Shown: positions 18,068 through 28,321 of the stretch, piece by piece | Layout of the letters: each line of letters opens with the position of its first letter | How positions within the stretch are numbered: the first letter of the stretch is position 1 | Source of the DNA: Pseudarthrobacter oxydans | GTDB lineage: Bacteria; Actinomycetota; Actinomycetes; Actinomycetales; Micrococcaceae | Direction of reading: 5' to 3' | DNA length: 64,000 nt | NCBI RefSeq assembly: GCF_030812335.1 | Contig: NZ_JAUSSN010000006.1 | Span: forward strand, 248,001-312,000 | The notes under the pieces: model-generated | What the model was told of the DNA's origin: nothing | The model's database searches: none | What the model saw: only the letters and a program-made list of their open reading frames with translations | Position numbers and translations under genes: made by a program

Positions 18068-18097
18068 TTGGAATTTTCCGAAAGGCTGTTCTAAGAT
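18068..18097 (+). promoter_or_regulatory. Promoter of first tRNA-Ala
   Basis: TTGGAA (18068-18073), 18-base spacer, TAAGAT (18092-18097), about 80 bases before the tRNA. The segment after the -10 (GTTGCTTCGG) recurs after the -10 of the second tRNA. Confidence 0.65.
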
Positions 18098-18179
18098 ATT
18101 TGAGTTGCTTCGGAGAGATCCGGACCAAAATAGCTGGGGCCGACAGCATTTGCTGACGGGGTCGGAGCAACGAAAATTC

Positions 18180-18252
18180 GGGGCTGTGGCGCAGCTGGTA
18201 GCGCACCTGCATGGCATGCAGGGGGTCAGGGGTTCGAGTCCCCTCAGCTCCA
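18180..18252 (+). tRNA. tRNA-Ala (anticodon GGC)
   Basis: A 73-nt cloverleaf. Acceptor GGGGCTG (18180-18186) pairs with CAGCTCC (18245-18251), discriminator A at 18252. The anticodon loop ATGGCAT gives anticodon GGC, reading GCC/GCU alanine codons. The T-arm GGGGTTCGAGTCCCC is perfect. CCA is not encoded (CCG follows). Confidence 0.97.
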
Positions 18253-18262
18253 CCGAATAATG

Positions 18263-18298
18263 ATCCGCCGGAATCGAAAGATTCCGGCGGATTTTTTT
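18263..18298 (+). terminator. Strong intrinsic terminator after first tRNA-Ala
   Basis: A perfect 13-bp stem (18263-18275 with 18280-18292), GAAA tetraloop, then a run of seven Ts. Confidence 0.93.
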
Positions 18299-18381
18299 AT
18301 CCGCTGATCCTGCCCGCCGTCCCTGCCGGATCGCGGCCCGTCACAAGTTTCTCCGGGCTGTTGGCAGGGGCGGCGTGTCGA

Positions 18382-18411
18382 TTCGCGTCAGCACGAATTG
18401 TGGTTTAAGAT
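18382..18411 (+). promoter_or_regulatory. Promoter-like region of second tRNA-Ala
   Basis: TAAGAT (18406-18411) is identical to the first copy's -10, with a weak -35 (TTCGCG 18382-18387) at 18 bases and the same GTTGCTTC block downstream. Confidence 0.5.
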
Positions 18412-18467
18412 AAACAGGTTGCTTCAGGGAAGACGGTCCTTTTCGGGAAAGTCTTGCCAGGTAATTC

Positions 18468-18540
18468 GGGGCTGTGGCGCAGCTGGTAGCGCACCTGCAT
18501 GGCATGCAGGGGGTCAGGGGTTCGAGTCCCCTCAGCTCCA
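18468..18540 (+). tRNA. tRNA-Ala (anticodon GGC), second copy
   Basis: Base-for-base identical to the copy at 18180-18252, including the flanking ATTCGGGG before it and the CCG after it. It starts 288 bases downstream of the first copy. Confidence 0.97.
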
Positions 18541-18545
18541 CCGAA

Positions 18546-18580
18546 GAGGTCCTGCTCACTGAGCAGGGCCTCCTTTGTTT
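18546..18580 (+). terminator. Intrinsic terminator after second tRNA-Ala
   Basis: GAGGTCCTGCTC (18546-18557) pairs with GAGCAGGGCCTC (18561-18572), with one internal mismatch, and TTTGTTTT follows. Confidence 0.88.
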
Positions 18581-18621
18581 TGCAGGTGTCCTACCCGTGG
18601 CTGGCGGGTCAGGCCGCGCGC

Positions 18622-19125
18622 TCAGCGGGGTCGCCGGCCGGATTTCCTGCTTTCCCGCCAGGCGCGCCACGCGCCCGTGGACCACAGGGCCCACAGCACG
18701 AGGAGCGGCTGGAACAGCAGGCGGATCCCACGGCTCTGGTCCGTATTGAGTCCGAACGAATCGGTGCCGGTGGCGAACTGGGAGATGTTCCCCGGGAAGA
18801 CCAGGACGAAGAAGGCCGCCACGATCCAGCCGAGGGCCACCCGCCCCCGCCTGAGCAGCAGCAGGCCCAGCCCCAGACCGATTTCCACCAGCCCGGACGC
18901 GACCACAACGAAGTCCACGTCCAGCGGCAGCCAGGGCGGCACCTGGGCATAGAACGCCTCACGGCTCCAACCCAGATGGCTGACACCGGCCAGGACAAGG
19001 AAGGCGCCCAGCAACAGCCGGCCGGCGCTCCGCAACTCTGAGTGCTGCCGGGAGTCAGCGGCGCGGGGCGGCGCAGGTCGGTGGGATGGAACCGGACCGG
19101 GGGACTGGACTGGGCTGTCGGCCAT
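18622..19125 (-). CDS. DoxX-like membrane protein
   Basis: A 167-residue protein with about four transmembrane helices after a 30-residue Pro/His-rich N-terminus. The block GRLLLGAFLVLAGVSHLGWSREAFYAQVPPWLP followed by a helix with GLVEIGLGLGLLL is characteristic of the DoxX/DoxX-like family (I shorten the quotation mentally to its key residues: VLAGVSHL, VPPWLP, GLVEIGLG). Family members are associated with respiratory or redox roles, but their biochemistry is poorly known. It stands alone, convergent to the second tRNA's terminator and divergent from the PhnA gene. Confidence 0.78.
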   Translation of the reverse strand: MADSPVQSPGPVPSHRPAPPRAADSRQHSELRSAGRLLLGAFLVLAGVSHLGWSREAFYAQVPPWLPLDVDFVVVASGLVEIGLGLGLLLLRRGRVALGWIVAAFFVLVFPGNISQFATGTDSFGLNTDQSRGIRLLFQPLLVLWALWSTGAWRAWRESRKSGRRPR

Positions 19126-19211
19126 GGGGCGCCGCCTTCACTCGGGGGAAATCAGCTTAGCAATCGGGCCTGACAGGCCCGTCAACCCCCCGCTCGACTA
19201 AAGTTGGGCAC

Positions 19212-19565
19212 GTGAACGAGACCCTGCCCCCGTGCCCCGAATGCTCCAGCGAATACACGTATGAGATGGGGGCGCTCCTGGTCTGCCCGGAATGCGCGCA
19301 TGAGTGGTCACCGGCCGCCGAGCCGGAGTCCGAGGACCAGACAGCCAAACCGATCAAGGACGCGGTCGGCAATATCCTCGCTGACGGGGACACCGTCACG
19401 GTCATCAAGGACCTCAAAATCAAGGGCAGTTCCACCGTGATCAAGGTCGGCACCAAGGTCCGCGGAATCCGGCTCGTGAACGGCGTCGGCGACCACGACA
19501 TCGACTGCAAGGTGGACGGCGTTGGTCCCATGCAGCTCAAATCCAGCGTGGTTAAGAAGATCTGA
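19212..19565 (+). CDS. PhnA/YjdM-type zinc-ribbon protein
   Basis: A 117-residue protein with an N-terminal zinc ribbon (C8-x2-C11 and C25-x2-C28, in PCPECSS and VCPECAHEW) and the C-terminal KOW-like PhnA domain ([31 protein letters not shown]). The family is often annotated 'alkylphosphonate utilisation protein' from its old E. coli name, but no phosphonate genes lie nearby and its role is unproven. It starts at GTG and is a single-gene unit. Confidence 0.92.
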   Translation: MNETLPPCPECSSEYTYEMGALLVCPECAHEWSPAAEPESEDQTAKPIKDAVGNILADGDTVTVIKDLKIKGSSTVIKVGTKVRGIRLVNGVGDHDIDCKVDGVGPMQLKSSVVKKI

Positions 19566-19727
19566 CCGGGATCTGATCAGCATGTCCTCTGCGGATGGAG
19601 GGTCCGGTGACCGCGGGCCGTGGTTGGCCAAGGCCGCGCATCGTGTTAGACATGGCTCAGACCTAGCCCTCCCACGCGAGTAGGAAGTTATGGCTGATAC
19701 GCCCTGGATGCCTCCCGGTTGCGGCCG

Positions 19728-21050
19728 ATGAACGGCCGTACCGCACGATGGAGCGACGCGCTGCGCACGCAGTTGTGGCCCCTCCCGACGGCAGCAGTAG
19801 CCCTTGCCGTTGTCCTGGGAACGATGCTGCCCGCGTTGGACGCTGCTGTTGACGGCCGGTTGCCCGACGGTATTTCTGTTCTTCTCTTCAGCGGCGGACC
19901 CGAGGCGGCAAGAGCCGTCCTGCAGGCCATCGCCGGGTCCCTCATCACTGTAACGTCCCTGACGTTTTCCCTGACGGTGGTCACGCTGCAGCTGGCTAGC
20001 AGCCAGTTCTCGCCTCGGTTGCTGCGGACGTTCACCTCGGACCGGTTCGTCCACTTCACGCTGGCCCTGTTCTTGGCGGCGTTCGCTTTCTCCTTGACCG
20101 TCCTTCGAAGCGTCCGCGATGAAGGCAACGGGAATGAGGCGTTTGTTCCCGAAATCTCCGTCACGATGGCTTTCGTCCTGGCCATTGCCAGCGTTATCGG
20201 CCTGGTGCTCTTCCTGGCTCACCTCACCCGCGAAATCCGAGTGGAGACGATGATGCGGCGGGTCAACGTCGAAACGCAGAGCACCATGGACCGTGTCTTT
20301 CCCCAGGACCGCCCGGGCCGGGGACCGGCGCCGGAACCGGAACCAGTTCACGCGGCATTCCGTATCAGGGCCGCCCACTCCGGATTCCTGACATCGTCTG
20401 ATAAGTCAGCACTCATGCAGGCGGCCGCCGACGCGGGAGGAATAATACGGCTGGACCGTGAACCGGGAAGTTCTCTGGTCGAAGGCGTCCCCTTTGCAAC
20501 CGCATGGCCGGTCTCGGCCGGCGCACCCTTCACCCCTGCAATCCGGCAAGAGCTGAGCACAAACGTCAACTCCGCCGTCGCGACGGGGTTTGAACGCACC
20601 AGCGTCCAGGACGCCGGATTCGGATTCCGCCAGCTGGTCGACGTCGCCGCACGGGCACTGTCCCCCGGCATCAACGACCCCACCACGGCGGTGCACGTCA
20701 TCGGGCACCTCTCCGCGCTACTGTGCCGGCTGGCGGAGAGAAACCCGGGCCCCGAGCACCTCACCGATGACGAGGGGCGGGTAAGGGTGGTCCTCGCACT
20801 GCCCACTTTCAAGGACCTCTTGGATATGGCCATGAACCAGCTCAGGCTTTATGGTGCAGCGGACCCCGACGTCGCCGCGCGCCTCTTGGGACTACTTCGG
20901 GAGATCACGTGGTGCGACCGGAATGGCCAGTACCGGTCGGAGATCCTTGACCACCGGGAACGGATGAGCGCGGCTATCAGCGCTGGAGACTACTCACCAG
21001 CCGAGCGGCAGCATCTGTTGGACCTGGCAGCTGCGGTGGGCTCCACCTAA
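19728..21050 (+). CDS. DUF2254 family membrane protein
   Basis: A protein of about 440 residues. Four hydrophobic helices lie in the first 165 residues (around 20-40, 60-90, 110-130 and 145-165), and a soluble C-terminal domain follows (MMRRVNVETQSTMDRVFP onward). The sequence QAIAGSLITVTSLTFSLTVVTLQLASSQFSPRLLR fits DUF2254 (key residues: SLTFSLTVVTLQLASSQFSP). Function unknown. ATG 19728 is favoured over the in-frame TTG 19719; neither has a good ribosome-binding site. It is a single gene between a PhnA gene and a convergent monooxygenase. Confidence 0.85.
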   Translation: MNGRTARWSDALRTQLWPLPTAAVALAVVLGTMLPALDAAVDGRLPDGISVLLFSGGPEAARAVLQAIAGSLITVTSLTFSLTVVTLQLASSQFSPRLLRTFTSDRFVHFTLALFLAAFAFSLTVLRSVRDEGNGNEAFVPEISVTMAFVLAIASVIGLVLFLAHLTREIRVETMMRRVNVETQSTMDRVFPQDRPGRGPAPEPEPVHAAFRIRAAHSGFLTSSDKSALMQAAADAGGIIRLDREPGSSLVEGVPFATAWPVSAGAPFTPAIRQELSTNVNSAVATGFERTSVQDAGFGFRQLVDVAARALSPGINDPTTAVHVIGHLSALLCRLAERNPGPEHLTDDEGRVRVVLALPTFKDLLDMAMNQLRLYGAADPDVAARLLGLLREITWCDRNGQYRSEILDHRERMSAAISAGDYSPAERQHLLDLAAAVGST

Positions 21051-21086
21051 CCCTCCGGCTGAGCTTCTTCGACCCCGTCCCGGGTC

Positions 21087-22241
21087 CTAGAGCGCGGCTC
21101 CCGATTTGCCGATGACAGCTGAGCTGATCACCCGCGTCATGCCGGGCATTTTCGCCAGCCGGATGGCGCTGCGGCGGACGAAGGACGCGCCCCGGGTCGC
21201 CGGCACGAACCATTGGGCGGCCGAGACGCCGGCCTTCTGGTGTTCCGTCACCAGGGGGCGTAGCCGTGCTTCGAAGGTCGCGAGCCCGCTGCTGATCCCG
21301 GGGTGTTGATTCAGTTCCTCAGTCAGGACATAAGCGGCGGCCATCCCGAGGGAAGCTCCCTGGCCTGCCAACAGGGACACCGCGGCGGCGGCGTCGCCGA
21401 GCAGGACCACGCGGCCCGTACGCCAGCGCGGCATCCTGATCTGGGCGACGTGGTCGTAGTAGATGTCTTCGGGGCAGCGGTCGAGGGCGGCGGGACAGAT
21501 CCAGCCAAGGTCACGGCATCTGGATCTCAGCAGGGCCTGAGGGTCATCCGGGAGTGCGGGGTTGTCCGTGCGGTGAACGGCCATGGCAGTGATGCTGCCG
21601 TCACGCAGCCGGTAGAAGAACATCGCCGCATTGCGGGTGTCGGTGACGGCGAACCGGTCTCCGATGCGCTCGGCGAGTTCCGGGTCGCTGAAGGAGTAGG
21701 CGCCAACCTGGAAGCCAAGGTAGTGGAAGAACTCTTCCTCCGGGCCGAAAACGATCTCCCGGATTACGGAGTGGATACCGTCCGCGCCGATGAGCAGGTC
21801 GGCCTCGTGGACCATCCCGTCATCGAGGGTCACGGTGACGGCATCACGGCTCTGCCCGACAGCGGCCACGGTACGGCCGTAGTGAAGTTCGACGGCGGTG
21901 GGCAGCATTTCGCGGATGGCAAGTTCCAGGTCCGGGCGGAGGATGCTGGTCAGCTTGCCCCTGGCTACCTCGGCGAATCCGGAGAACGGCAGGCTCGCCC
22001 GGGCCTTGCCGTTCCGCGCAACGTAGTCCAACCTCTGGATCTGGTAGCCAAGTTCACGGAGCCGGGGAAGGATGCCCAGGCTGGCGGCTGCCTGCCACCC
22101 GGGACCGAAGAAGTCGATCATGTAACCCTGCGGGCGCGGTCCCTCCGCGTGGTCCACCACGGACACCTGCCATCCGTTGCGGGACAGAAACGCCGCGGCG
22201 GAGAGCCCGCTGATCCCGGCCCCGCAAACGACCGCCCTCAT
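21087..22241 (-). CDS. FAD-dependent monooxygenase (PHBH/UbiH fold)
   Basis: A 384-residue flavoprotein of the group A aromatic hydroxylase family, which uses NAD(P)H and O2 to hydroxylate substrates. Visible motifs are GAGISG (residues 6-11, FAD dinucleotide fold), GADGIHS (near 160, the DG motif), and GRVVLLGDAAAAVS (near 285, the GD motif). Start ATG 22241 places the dinucleotide fold at the N-terminus; the open frame continues upstream without similarity. No pathway genes are adjacent, so the substrate is unknown. Confidence 0.9.
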   Translation of the reverse strand: MRAVVCGAGISGLSAAAFLSRNGWQVSVVDHAEGPRPQGYMIDFFGPGWQAAASLGILPRLRELGYQIQRLDYVARNGKARASLPFSGFAEVARGKLTSILRPDLELAIREMLPTAVELHYGRTVAAVGQSRDAVTVTLDDGMVHEADLLIGADGIHSVIREIVFGPEEEFFHYLGFQVGAYSFSDPELAERIGDRFAVTDTRNAAMFFYRLRDGSITAMAVHRTDNPALPDDPQALLRSRCRDLGWICPAALDRCPEDIYYDHVAQIRMPRWRTGRVVLLGDAAAAVSLLAGQGASLGMAAAYVLTEELNQHPGISSGLATFEARLRPLVTEHQKAGVSAAQWFVPATRGASFVRRSAIRLAKMPGMTRVISSAVIGKSGAAL

Positions 22242-22505
22242 AGCCTCAGTGTTCCCGGGCCCGCGCGATCCTGCAAGCACCCCGGAGGACTGGCGCTGCT
22301 GCTTTGTCACGCGGCGGGCAGCGGCAGCCGGCCGTCCCCCTTGGCCCCCAGACGGCCGCCCGACGGCCCTATGGATAGTGGCGGGGAACAGGCAGATAAT
22401 GAACGCAAGCACCGTCCAGTGCCCGGCCGGTGCCGATGGCCGGGTCACCGGCGCCCCTTCCCGGCGCCGGGTCCCTCGCCGTAGTTCTGGGGGAGGAAGG
22501 TTCCC

Positions 22506-22793
22506 ATGCCGCTGTCGGATGAAGAGCGCCGGCGTCTGGAGAAGCTCGAGCAGGACCTGGCTGCGACCGATCCGGAGCTGAACCTCGAACTTCAGTCGGG
22601 ACGGCCCCGCGGTATGGCTGCCAGGTCGGTCTGGGGCATTCTGGCCACGGTGGCCGGCTTCGTGCTGGTCATTGCAGGGATCATCACGCAGATCATGATC
22701 ATCGGCGTCATCGGCTTTCTGCTGATGTGCGCAGGTGCAAACTGGTTCCTCGGGGGCCTGCGGCCACGCGATGGATCCGGCTACCCGTTTTGA
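22506..22793 (+). CDS. DUF3040 small membrane protein
   Basis: A 95-residue actinobacterial protein. The N-terminus MPLSDEERRRLEKLEQDL is the family hallmark, followed by two adjacent transmembrane helices (about residues 40-80). GGAGGAAGG is six bases before the ATG. DUF3040 genes often lie near cell-division or mraZ loci, but this copy stands alone. Function unknown. Confidence 0.9.
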   Translation: MPLSDEERRRLEKLEQDLAATDPELNLELQSGRPRGMAARSVWGILATVAGFVLVIAGIITQIMIIGVIGFLLMCAGANWFLGGLRPRDGSGYPF

Positions 22794-22939
22794 GCCCCTT
22801 CGCCGCCGCCGGCTGACACGTTCAGCGCCGCCCCGCGGCGGGATTCCATCGTCGGCCGTGAAGCTTTCAGGATAAGTTTGCAGGGGCCCTCATTTTCGTG
22901 GTCCGAACAACCTGACTCACAAAAGGCGGCAGCTCGCGC

Positions 22940-24106
22940 GTGGCGGACAACAATCTTGATTCCCTCTTCTCCCGGCTGGGCAGGTTCCCGGACGTGGAGG
23001 CGGCCAACCTCCAGGCCTGGGACGCCACGGACAGGCTCCTCCTGGACACCGCCGCGGACCTGCTGGCTGCCCGTGAGCTGCAGCCCGGCAGCAGGCTCGC
23101 CGTCGTGGGGGACCGCTACGGGGCGCTGACCCTCGGGGCCCTGGCACTCGACGCCGCCGGCTGGGCCGGGCCGGTCCGGGTGCACCAGGACCTCATCACC
23201 GGTGAGCATGCCCTCCGCCACAACGCCGGGACCCTCGGCGTCGCCGGCGGCTTCGAACAGCTGCCGCTTGGCGCCGGGCTCCTGTCCGGGGCCGGCGTGG
23301 TGCTCCTCCAGCTGCCCAAGTCCCTGGCGGAACTGGAGGAGATTGCCGACGCCATCGCCCGCCACGCCTCGCCCGACGTCGTGCTGCTGGCCGGCGGCCG
23401 GGTCAAGCACATGAGCCTGGGCATGAACGCGGTGCTGGAGCGCCACTTCAGCGAAGTCCAGCCCCAGCGGGCCCGGCAAAAATCCCGGATCCTGCTGGCC
23501 CGCGGCCCCAGGCCCGCCACCGGCGCCCCGCCGTTCCCGGTCACCGAGGCCAACACCGAACTCGGCTTGACCGTGTGCGCCCGAGGCGCCGTGTTTGCCG
23601 GCACCGGGCTGGACATCGGCACAAGGTTCCTGCTGGAATTCCTGCCCCAGATGCCGCCGGCACGGCACGCGATCGACCTGGGATGCGGCACCGGGATCCT
23701 CGCCGCGGTGTACGCCCGCGCCAACCCCGGATCCCGGGTCACGGCCACGGACCAGTCCGCCGCCGCCGTCGACTCCGCCAGGGCGACGGCGGAAGCCAAC
23801 GGCCTCGCCGCCCAGGTCACCGTCCTCCAGGACGACGCCATGTCCTCGCTGCCGGAGGCCAGCGCCGATCTGATCCTGCTCAACCCGCCCTTCCACGTCG
23901 GAGCCGCGGTGCATGCCGGGGCCGGCCTCAAACTGATCGAGGCGGCCGGGCGGGTCCTCGCGCCGGGCGGGGAGCTCTGGACGGTGTTTAACAGCCACCT
24001 GCCCTACCGGCCCGCGCTGCAACGGCTGATCGGCCCCACCCGCGAGGTCGGCAGGAACCCGAAATTCACGGTGACCGCCAGCATCCGGAAAACCTCCGCT
24101 GTGTGA
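22940..24106 (+). CDS. RsmC/RlmG-like class I methyltransferase
   Basis: A 388-residue protein. The first half (to about 190) is a degenerate methyltransferase-like domain. The second half is a SAM-dependent methyltransferase with motif I DLGCGTGILAAVYA near 243 and the catalytic LLNPPFH motif near 314, which indicates an N2-guanine RNA (or similar amino) methyltransferase. This tandem architecture is that of RsmC (16S m2G1207) and RlmG (23S m2G1835); which of the two targets applies cannot be decided here. It begins at GTG 22940 and stands alone upstream of a ROK regulator. Confidence 0.85.
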   Translation: MADNNLDSLFSRLGRFPDVEAANLQAWDATDRLLLDTAADLLAARELQPGSRLAVVGDRYGALTLGALALDAAGWAGPVRVHQDLITGEHALRHNAGTLGVAGGFEQLPLGAGLLSGAGVVLLQLPKSLAELEEIADAIARHASPDVVLLAGGRVKHMSLGMNAVLERHFSEVQPQRARQKSRILLARGPRPATGAPPFPVTEANTELGLTVCARGAVFAGTGLDIGTRFLLEFLPQMPPARHAIDLGCGTGILAAVYARANPGSRVTATDQSAAAVDSARATAEANGLAAQVTVLQDDAMSSLPEASADLILLNPPFHVGAAVHAGAGLKLIEAAGRVLAPGGELWTVFNSHLPYRPALQRLIGPTREVGRNPKFTVTASIRKTSAV

Positions 24107-24189
24107 AGCGGGGCGTGTGGGCGGTCACAGGGGCGTAACGTACGATTCTGAGATAAGCAGTGCATAGCCAAAGACGTTTAGGGGTATCA

Positions 24190-25443
24190 GTGACTGAGAT
24201 CCGCCAGCCCTCGCCGAGGCGCGGAACCAATTTGCCCCGGATGGGGGACTTCAACCTCACCGTCATCCTCGATGCCATTCGGCGTTCCCCGGCCGGCCTC
24301 AGCCGCGTGGAGCTGGCCCGGATCGTCGGGCTCTCCCCGCAGACGATCTCCAACATCTCCCGCCGGCTGCTGGACCAGGACCTGATCTATGAGGCCGGCA
24401 AGGAAGGCACCGGACCGGGCAAGCCGCGCACCATGCTCCGGCTCAAGTCCTCCGGCATGTACGCCGTCGGCGTCCACCTGGATCCCGCCGTGACAACGTT
24501 CGTCGTGCTGGACCTGGTCGGAGCCGTGGTGAAGCATTCCCGGATCAAGACCCCGGGCGGCAGCGATCCCGGGGCCGTCATCGACACCATCGCCGCCGAA
24601 ATCAAACAGCTCGTCACTGAGTCCGGAGTGGACCCGGCCCGGATCGCCGGCCTGGGGATCGCCTCGCCCGGACCGATCGACCTCGAGGAGGGCACCGTCG
24701 TCGACCCGCCGCTCCTGCTCGGCTGGGACCGCGTGCCGCTCCGTGACGCCCTCGCCGAGGCCACCGGACTGTCCACCATCGTGGACAAGGACGTGACCAG
24801 CGCCGCCGTGGCCGAGACCTGGGCGGGCGGGCCCAGCGGAGCCGGCAGCTTCGTCTTTATGTACATGGGCACCGGAATCGGCTGCGGGATCGTGCTCAAT
24901 GACGAGGTCGTGCGCGGAACCTCCGGCAACGCCGGGGAGATCGGGCACATCATCGTTGATCCCGACGGCGCACCATGCGACTGCGGCATGCGCGGCTGCG
25001 TCAAGTCCACCTGCATTCCCCAGGTGCTGGTGGCCCGGGCCGTCGAAGCCGGGGTCCTGGACGGCTCCGTTGAGGCCGTGACAGGTCCTGCCATCCAGGA
25101 GAGCTTCACCGCGCTGTGTGCCGCCGCCGCCGCCGGCGACGCGAGGGCGGAGGAGATCATCGACCACTCCGCCGTTCTGGTTGCCCGCGCCGTCTCGACC
25201 ATCACCAATGCCCTGGACGTGGACCGTGTGGTGTTCGGCGGACCGTTCTGGACCTGCCTGTCGCAGTGGTATCTCGAACGGATTCCGGAGCTGGTCCGGG
25301 AAGGCAGCGCCACCCGGAAGATCCATGAGATCGAGGTGGTCGGCACGGGTGTCGGCGAGGATGTTGGCGCGATTGGCGCCGCCTGCCTCGTGCTGGAGCA
25401 CACGCTCGCGCCCCGCTCGCAGCGGCTCCTGCTGGAGGGCTAG
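24190..25443 (+). CDS. ROK family transcriptional regulator
   Basis: A 417-residue protein with an N-terminal winged helix (about 18-75; the helix-turn-helix in LSRVELARIVGLSPQTISNISRRL, key part GLSPQTISNISR) and a C-terminal ROK sugar-kinase-like domain. The ROK zinc site is seen as CDCGMRGC near residue 262, preceded by GNAGEIGH. Such proteins usually repress sugar-uptake genes and release DNA on binding a sugar or phosphosugar. GTG 24190 follows AGGGG at five bases. No sugar transporter is adjacent, so its target is unknown. Confidence 0.9.
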   Translation: MTEIRQPSPRRGTNLPRMGDFNLTVILDAIRRSPAGLSRVELARIVGLSPQTISNISRRLLDQDLIYEAGKEGTGPGKPRTMLRLKSSGMYAVGVHLDPAVTTFVVLDLVGAVVKHSRIKTPGGSDPGAVIDTIAAEIKQLVTESGVDPARIAGLGIASPGPIDLEEGTVVDPPLLLGWDRVPLRDALAEATGLSTIVDKDVTSAAVAETWAGGPSGAGSFVFMYMGTGIGCGIVLNDEVVRGTSGNAGEIGHIIVDPDGAPCDCGMRGCVKSTCIPQVLVARAVEAGVLDGSVEAVTGPAIQESFTALCAAAAAGDARAEEIIDHSAVLVARAVSTITNALDVDRVVFGGPFWTCLSQWYLERIPELVREGSATRKIHEIEVVGTGVGEDVGAIGAACLVLEHTLAPRSQRLLLEG

Positions 25444-25477
25444 AGCCGGCCGGCGGACCCGTCCCGGGACCCAGGCG

Positions 25478-25681
25478 TCAGTCGATGTCCTCGACGACGG
25501 AGCCGAACGGGATTGATTCGTCAACGTGCGCCTGGTGGCCGGTCGGACCGGGGTTGTAGGTGACCCGGACACCGTGCGACTTATCCGCTGCGGACTGCAT
25601 CAGGATCGGCCGGACGGTGTTGATGAAACTCTCGCTCTTGCCGGCGAGATACTCCTGGTAGCTGGCTGGAAGCTGGATCAT
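25478..25681 (-). CDS. Small hypothetical protein
   Basis: A 67-residue soluble protein (MIQLPASYQEYLAGKSES at its start), without a recognisable domain. It is convergent to the ROK gene and divergent from the MoxR operon. Codon use (third-position GC) looks like its neighbours, which supports its being coding. The AGGA upstream is 14 bases away, so the start is not firm. Confidence 0.5.
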   Translation of the reverse strand: MIQLPASYQEYLAGKSESFINTVRPILMQSAADKSHGVRVTYNPGPTGHQAHVDESIPFGSVVEDID

Positions 25682-25820
25682 GGCAAAAGAATAGTCCTGC
25701 GGGGGCACGATGGGGAGTGCTCCCCGTTGCGGTAATTCCCGGCGCGGGCTTGGATAGGATGGCCGTTGGCCGCCGCTAAGGCGGCCAGCCGCCACAGACC
25801 AGCTACCAGGGGGATATCGA

Positions 25821-26828
<1,008 letters not shown>

Positions 26829-26830
26829 GA

Positions 26831-27760
26831 ATGGCGAGCCACCTCCAACGGGTGAAGTCGAAGCTCTCGATCTTCGCGCACCGCAAGGCCCGCGGCATGC
26901 TTGAGGGCCAGTACGGATCCGTTTCCAGCGGCCGCAGCCTGGACTTTGATGACCTTCGCGCCTATGTGCCCGGCGACGAGGTCCGAGACATCGACTGGAA
27001 GGCAACCGCCCGGCACGGTTCCCCGCTGGTCCGGCGCTACCTTGCGGTCCGGCGGCAGACCCTGGTGCTGGTCACCGACACCGGCCGCAACATGGCCGCC
27101 GTATCCCGGGATGGCGAGCCGAAGAAGGACATCGCCGTGCTCGCCCTGGGGGTCATGGGCTACCTCGCGCACCGCCACGGCGACGCCGTCGGGCTGGTGT
27201 GCGGCGACGCCGCCGGTTCCCGGGCGCTGCCGGGCAAGTCCGGCGAGGCGCACCTGGAACGGCTGCTCCGCGAAGTCCATGACACGACCTCGCTGGACTC
27301 CGCGCCGAGCCGGCTCGAAACCCAGTTGGACTATGTCGTCCGGAACTTCTCCCAGCGGACGCTGCTCCTGGTCGTGGCCGACGAACTCCTGCCCGATGCG
27401 GAGACGGAGCGGGTGCTCCGCCGGCTGCGCGCCCAGCACGAGATCCTGTGGCTAACGGTCCGGGACGCAGAACTGCTCGGCGCCCGCGCGGACTGCTACG
27501 CCGACTCCTACGACGTCGCCGGAACGACGGCGGGAACGCGGCCCGGCGGTCCTGCGGGACCGCGGTCCGGGCTGCTGCCCGGGGGGCTGGCGGAATCCGC
27601 CGCCCTCGCCGCGGCGTACGCGCGCGCCCGGGATGACCGGGACGCGGCGCGGCAGACGATGCTGCGCCGGCTGGGCATCGCCGAAGCCGACGCCGGCAGC
27701 AGCCACGACGTGATCCCCGCCGTCTTCACCCTCCTGGCCCGGCACCGGCGGCGCCGGTGA
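26831..27760 (+). CDS. DUF58 domain protein (VWA-like fold)
   Basis: A 309-residue protein whose DUF58 core GRSLDFDDLRAYVPGDEVRDIDWKATAR lies at about 34-61 (key part: YVPGDEVRDIDW). These proteins are partners of MoxR ATPases. It starts three bases after the MoxR gene. The C-terminal 80 residues are Gly/Ala/Arg-rich and less conserved. The role is likely cell-envelope or stress-related complex assembly, inferred from the operon only. Confidence 0.9.
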   Translation: MASHLQRVKSKLSIFAHRKARGMLEGQYGSVSSGRSLDFDDLRAYVPGDEVRDIDWKATARHGSPLVRRYLAVRRQTLVLVTDTGRNMAAVSRDGEPKKDIAVLALGVMGYLAHRHGDAVGLVCGDAAGSRALPGKSGEAHLERLLREVHDTTSLDSAPSRLETQLDYVVRNFSQRTLLLVVADELLPDAETERVLRRLRAQHEILWLTVRDAELLGARADCYADSYDVAGTTAGTRPGGPAGPRSGLLPGGLAESAALAAAYARARDDRDAARQTMLRRLGIAEADAGSSHDVIPAVFTLLARHRRRR

Positions 27761-27781
27761 CCTCCATGGACGGTGTCCCTT

Positions 27782-28321
27782 ATGGACGGTGACTTCTTCG
27801 GGCCGCTGGAGTATAGCGGCTGGTTCCCGTGGGCGGCCTTCGGGCTGCTGGTCCTGGTCGCGGTCTGGTACGCCTACGTCTTCCGGAGCACCCGGCGCCG
27901 GCCCGGCGGACAGCAGGCCGTGCAGGCCCCGGCGCCTCCCGCCGTTGCCGTACCGGATCTGGCCCGGCTCCGGCGCGACTACTTGGAGCGCATCGACGCC
28001 GTGGACCGTGAGGCCGCGGCCGGCACCCGCTCCGGCCGTTCCGCGCACCAGGAGCTGAGCCTGCTGATCCGCAGCTTCGTCCGCGACGCCTCAGGGGTGG
28101 ACGCGACGCGGATGACCCTGGCCGAGCTCCGGGCGGCGGGCAGGGTAACCGCGGTGGTCCCGGCAAGCGGGGTAGGCGCGGCGGGCCCGGCGGCGCCCGG
28201 CATCCCGGCCGCGGCCGATGCCATCGCGGCGCTGTACCCGGCGGCGTTCGCCGCCGGACCGGCGTCGGGCGCTGCCGATGCAGCGCGGACCGCGCGGGAA
28301 GTGGTCCGCTCATGGAACTGA
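27782..28321 (+). CDS. Membrane protein of the MoxR-VWA operon (DUF4381-like)
   Basis: A protein of about 179 residues. One transmembrane helix lies near the N-terminus (PWAAFGLLVLVAVWYAYVF), then a basic patch, a helical cytoplasmic region (DLARLRRDYLERIDAV) and an Ala/Gly-rich tail. Position between DUF58 and a VWA gene fits the DUF4381-type component seen in BatA/BatB-like operons, although the sequence match is only general. ATG 27782 is chosen over GTG 27773 on ribosome-binding-site spacing. Its end overlaps the next gene by ten bases. Confidence 0.7.
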   Translation: MDGDFFGPLEYSGWFPWAAFGLLVLVAVWYAYVFRSTRRRPGGQQAVQAPAPPAVAVPDLARLRRDYLERIDAVDREAAAGTRSGRSAHQELSLLIRSFVRDASGVDATRMTLAELRAAGRVTAVVPASGVGAAGPAAPGIPAAADAIAALYPAAFAAGPASGAADAARTAREVVRSWN

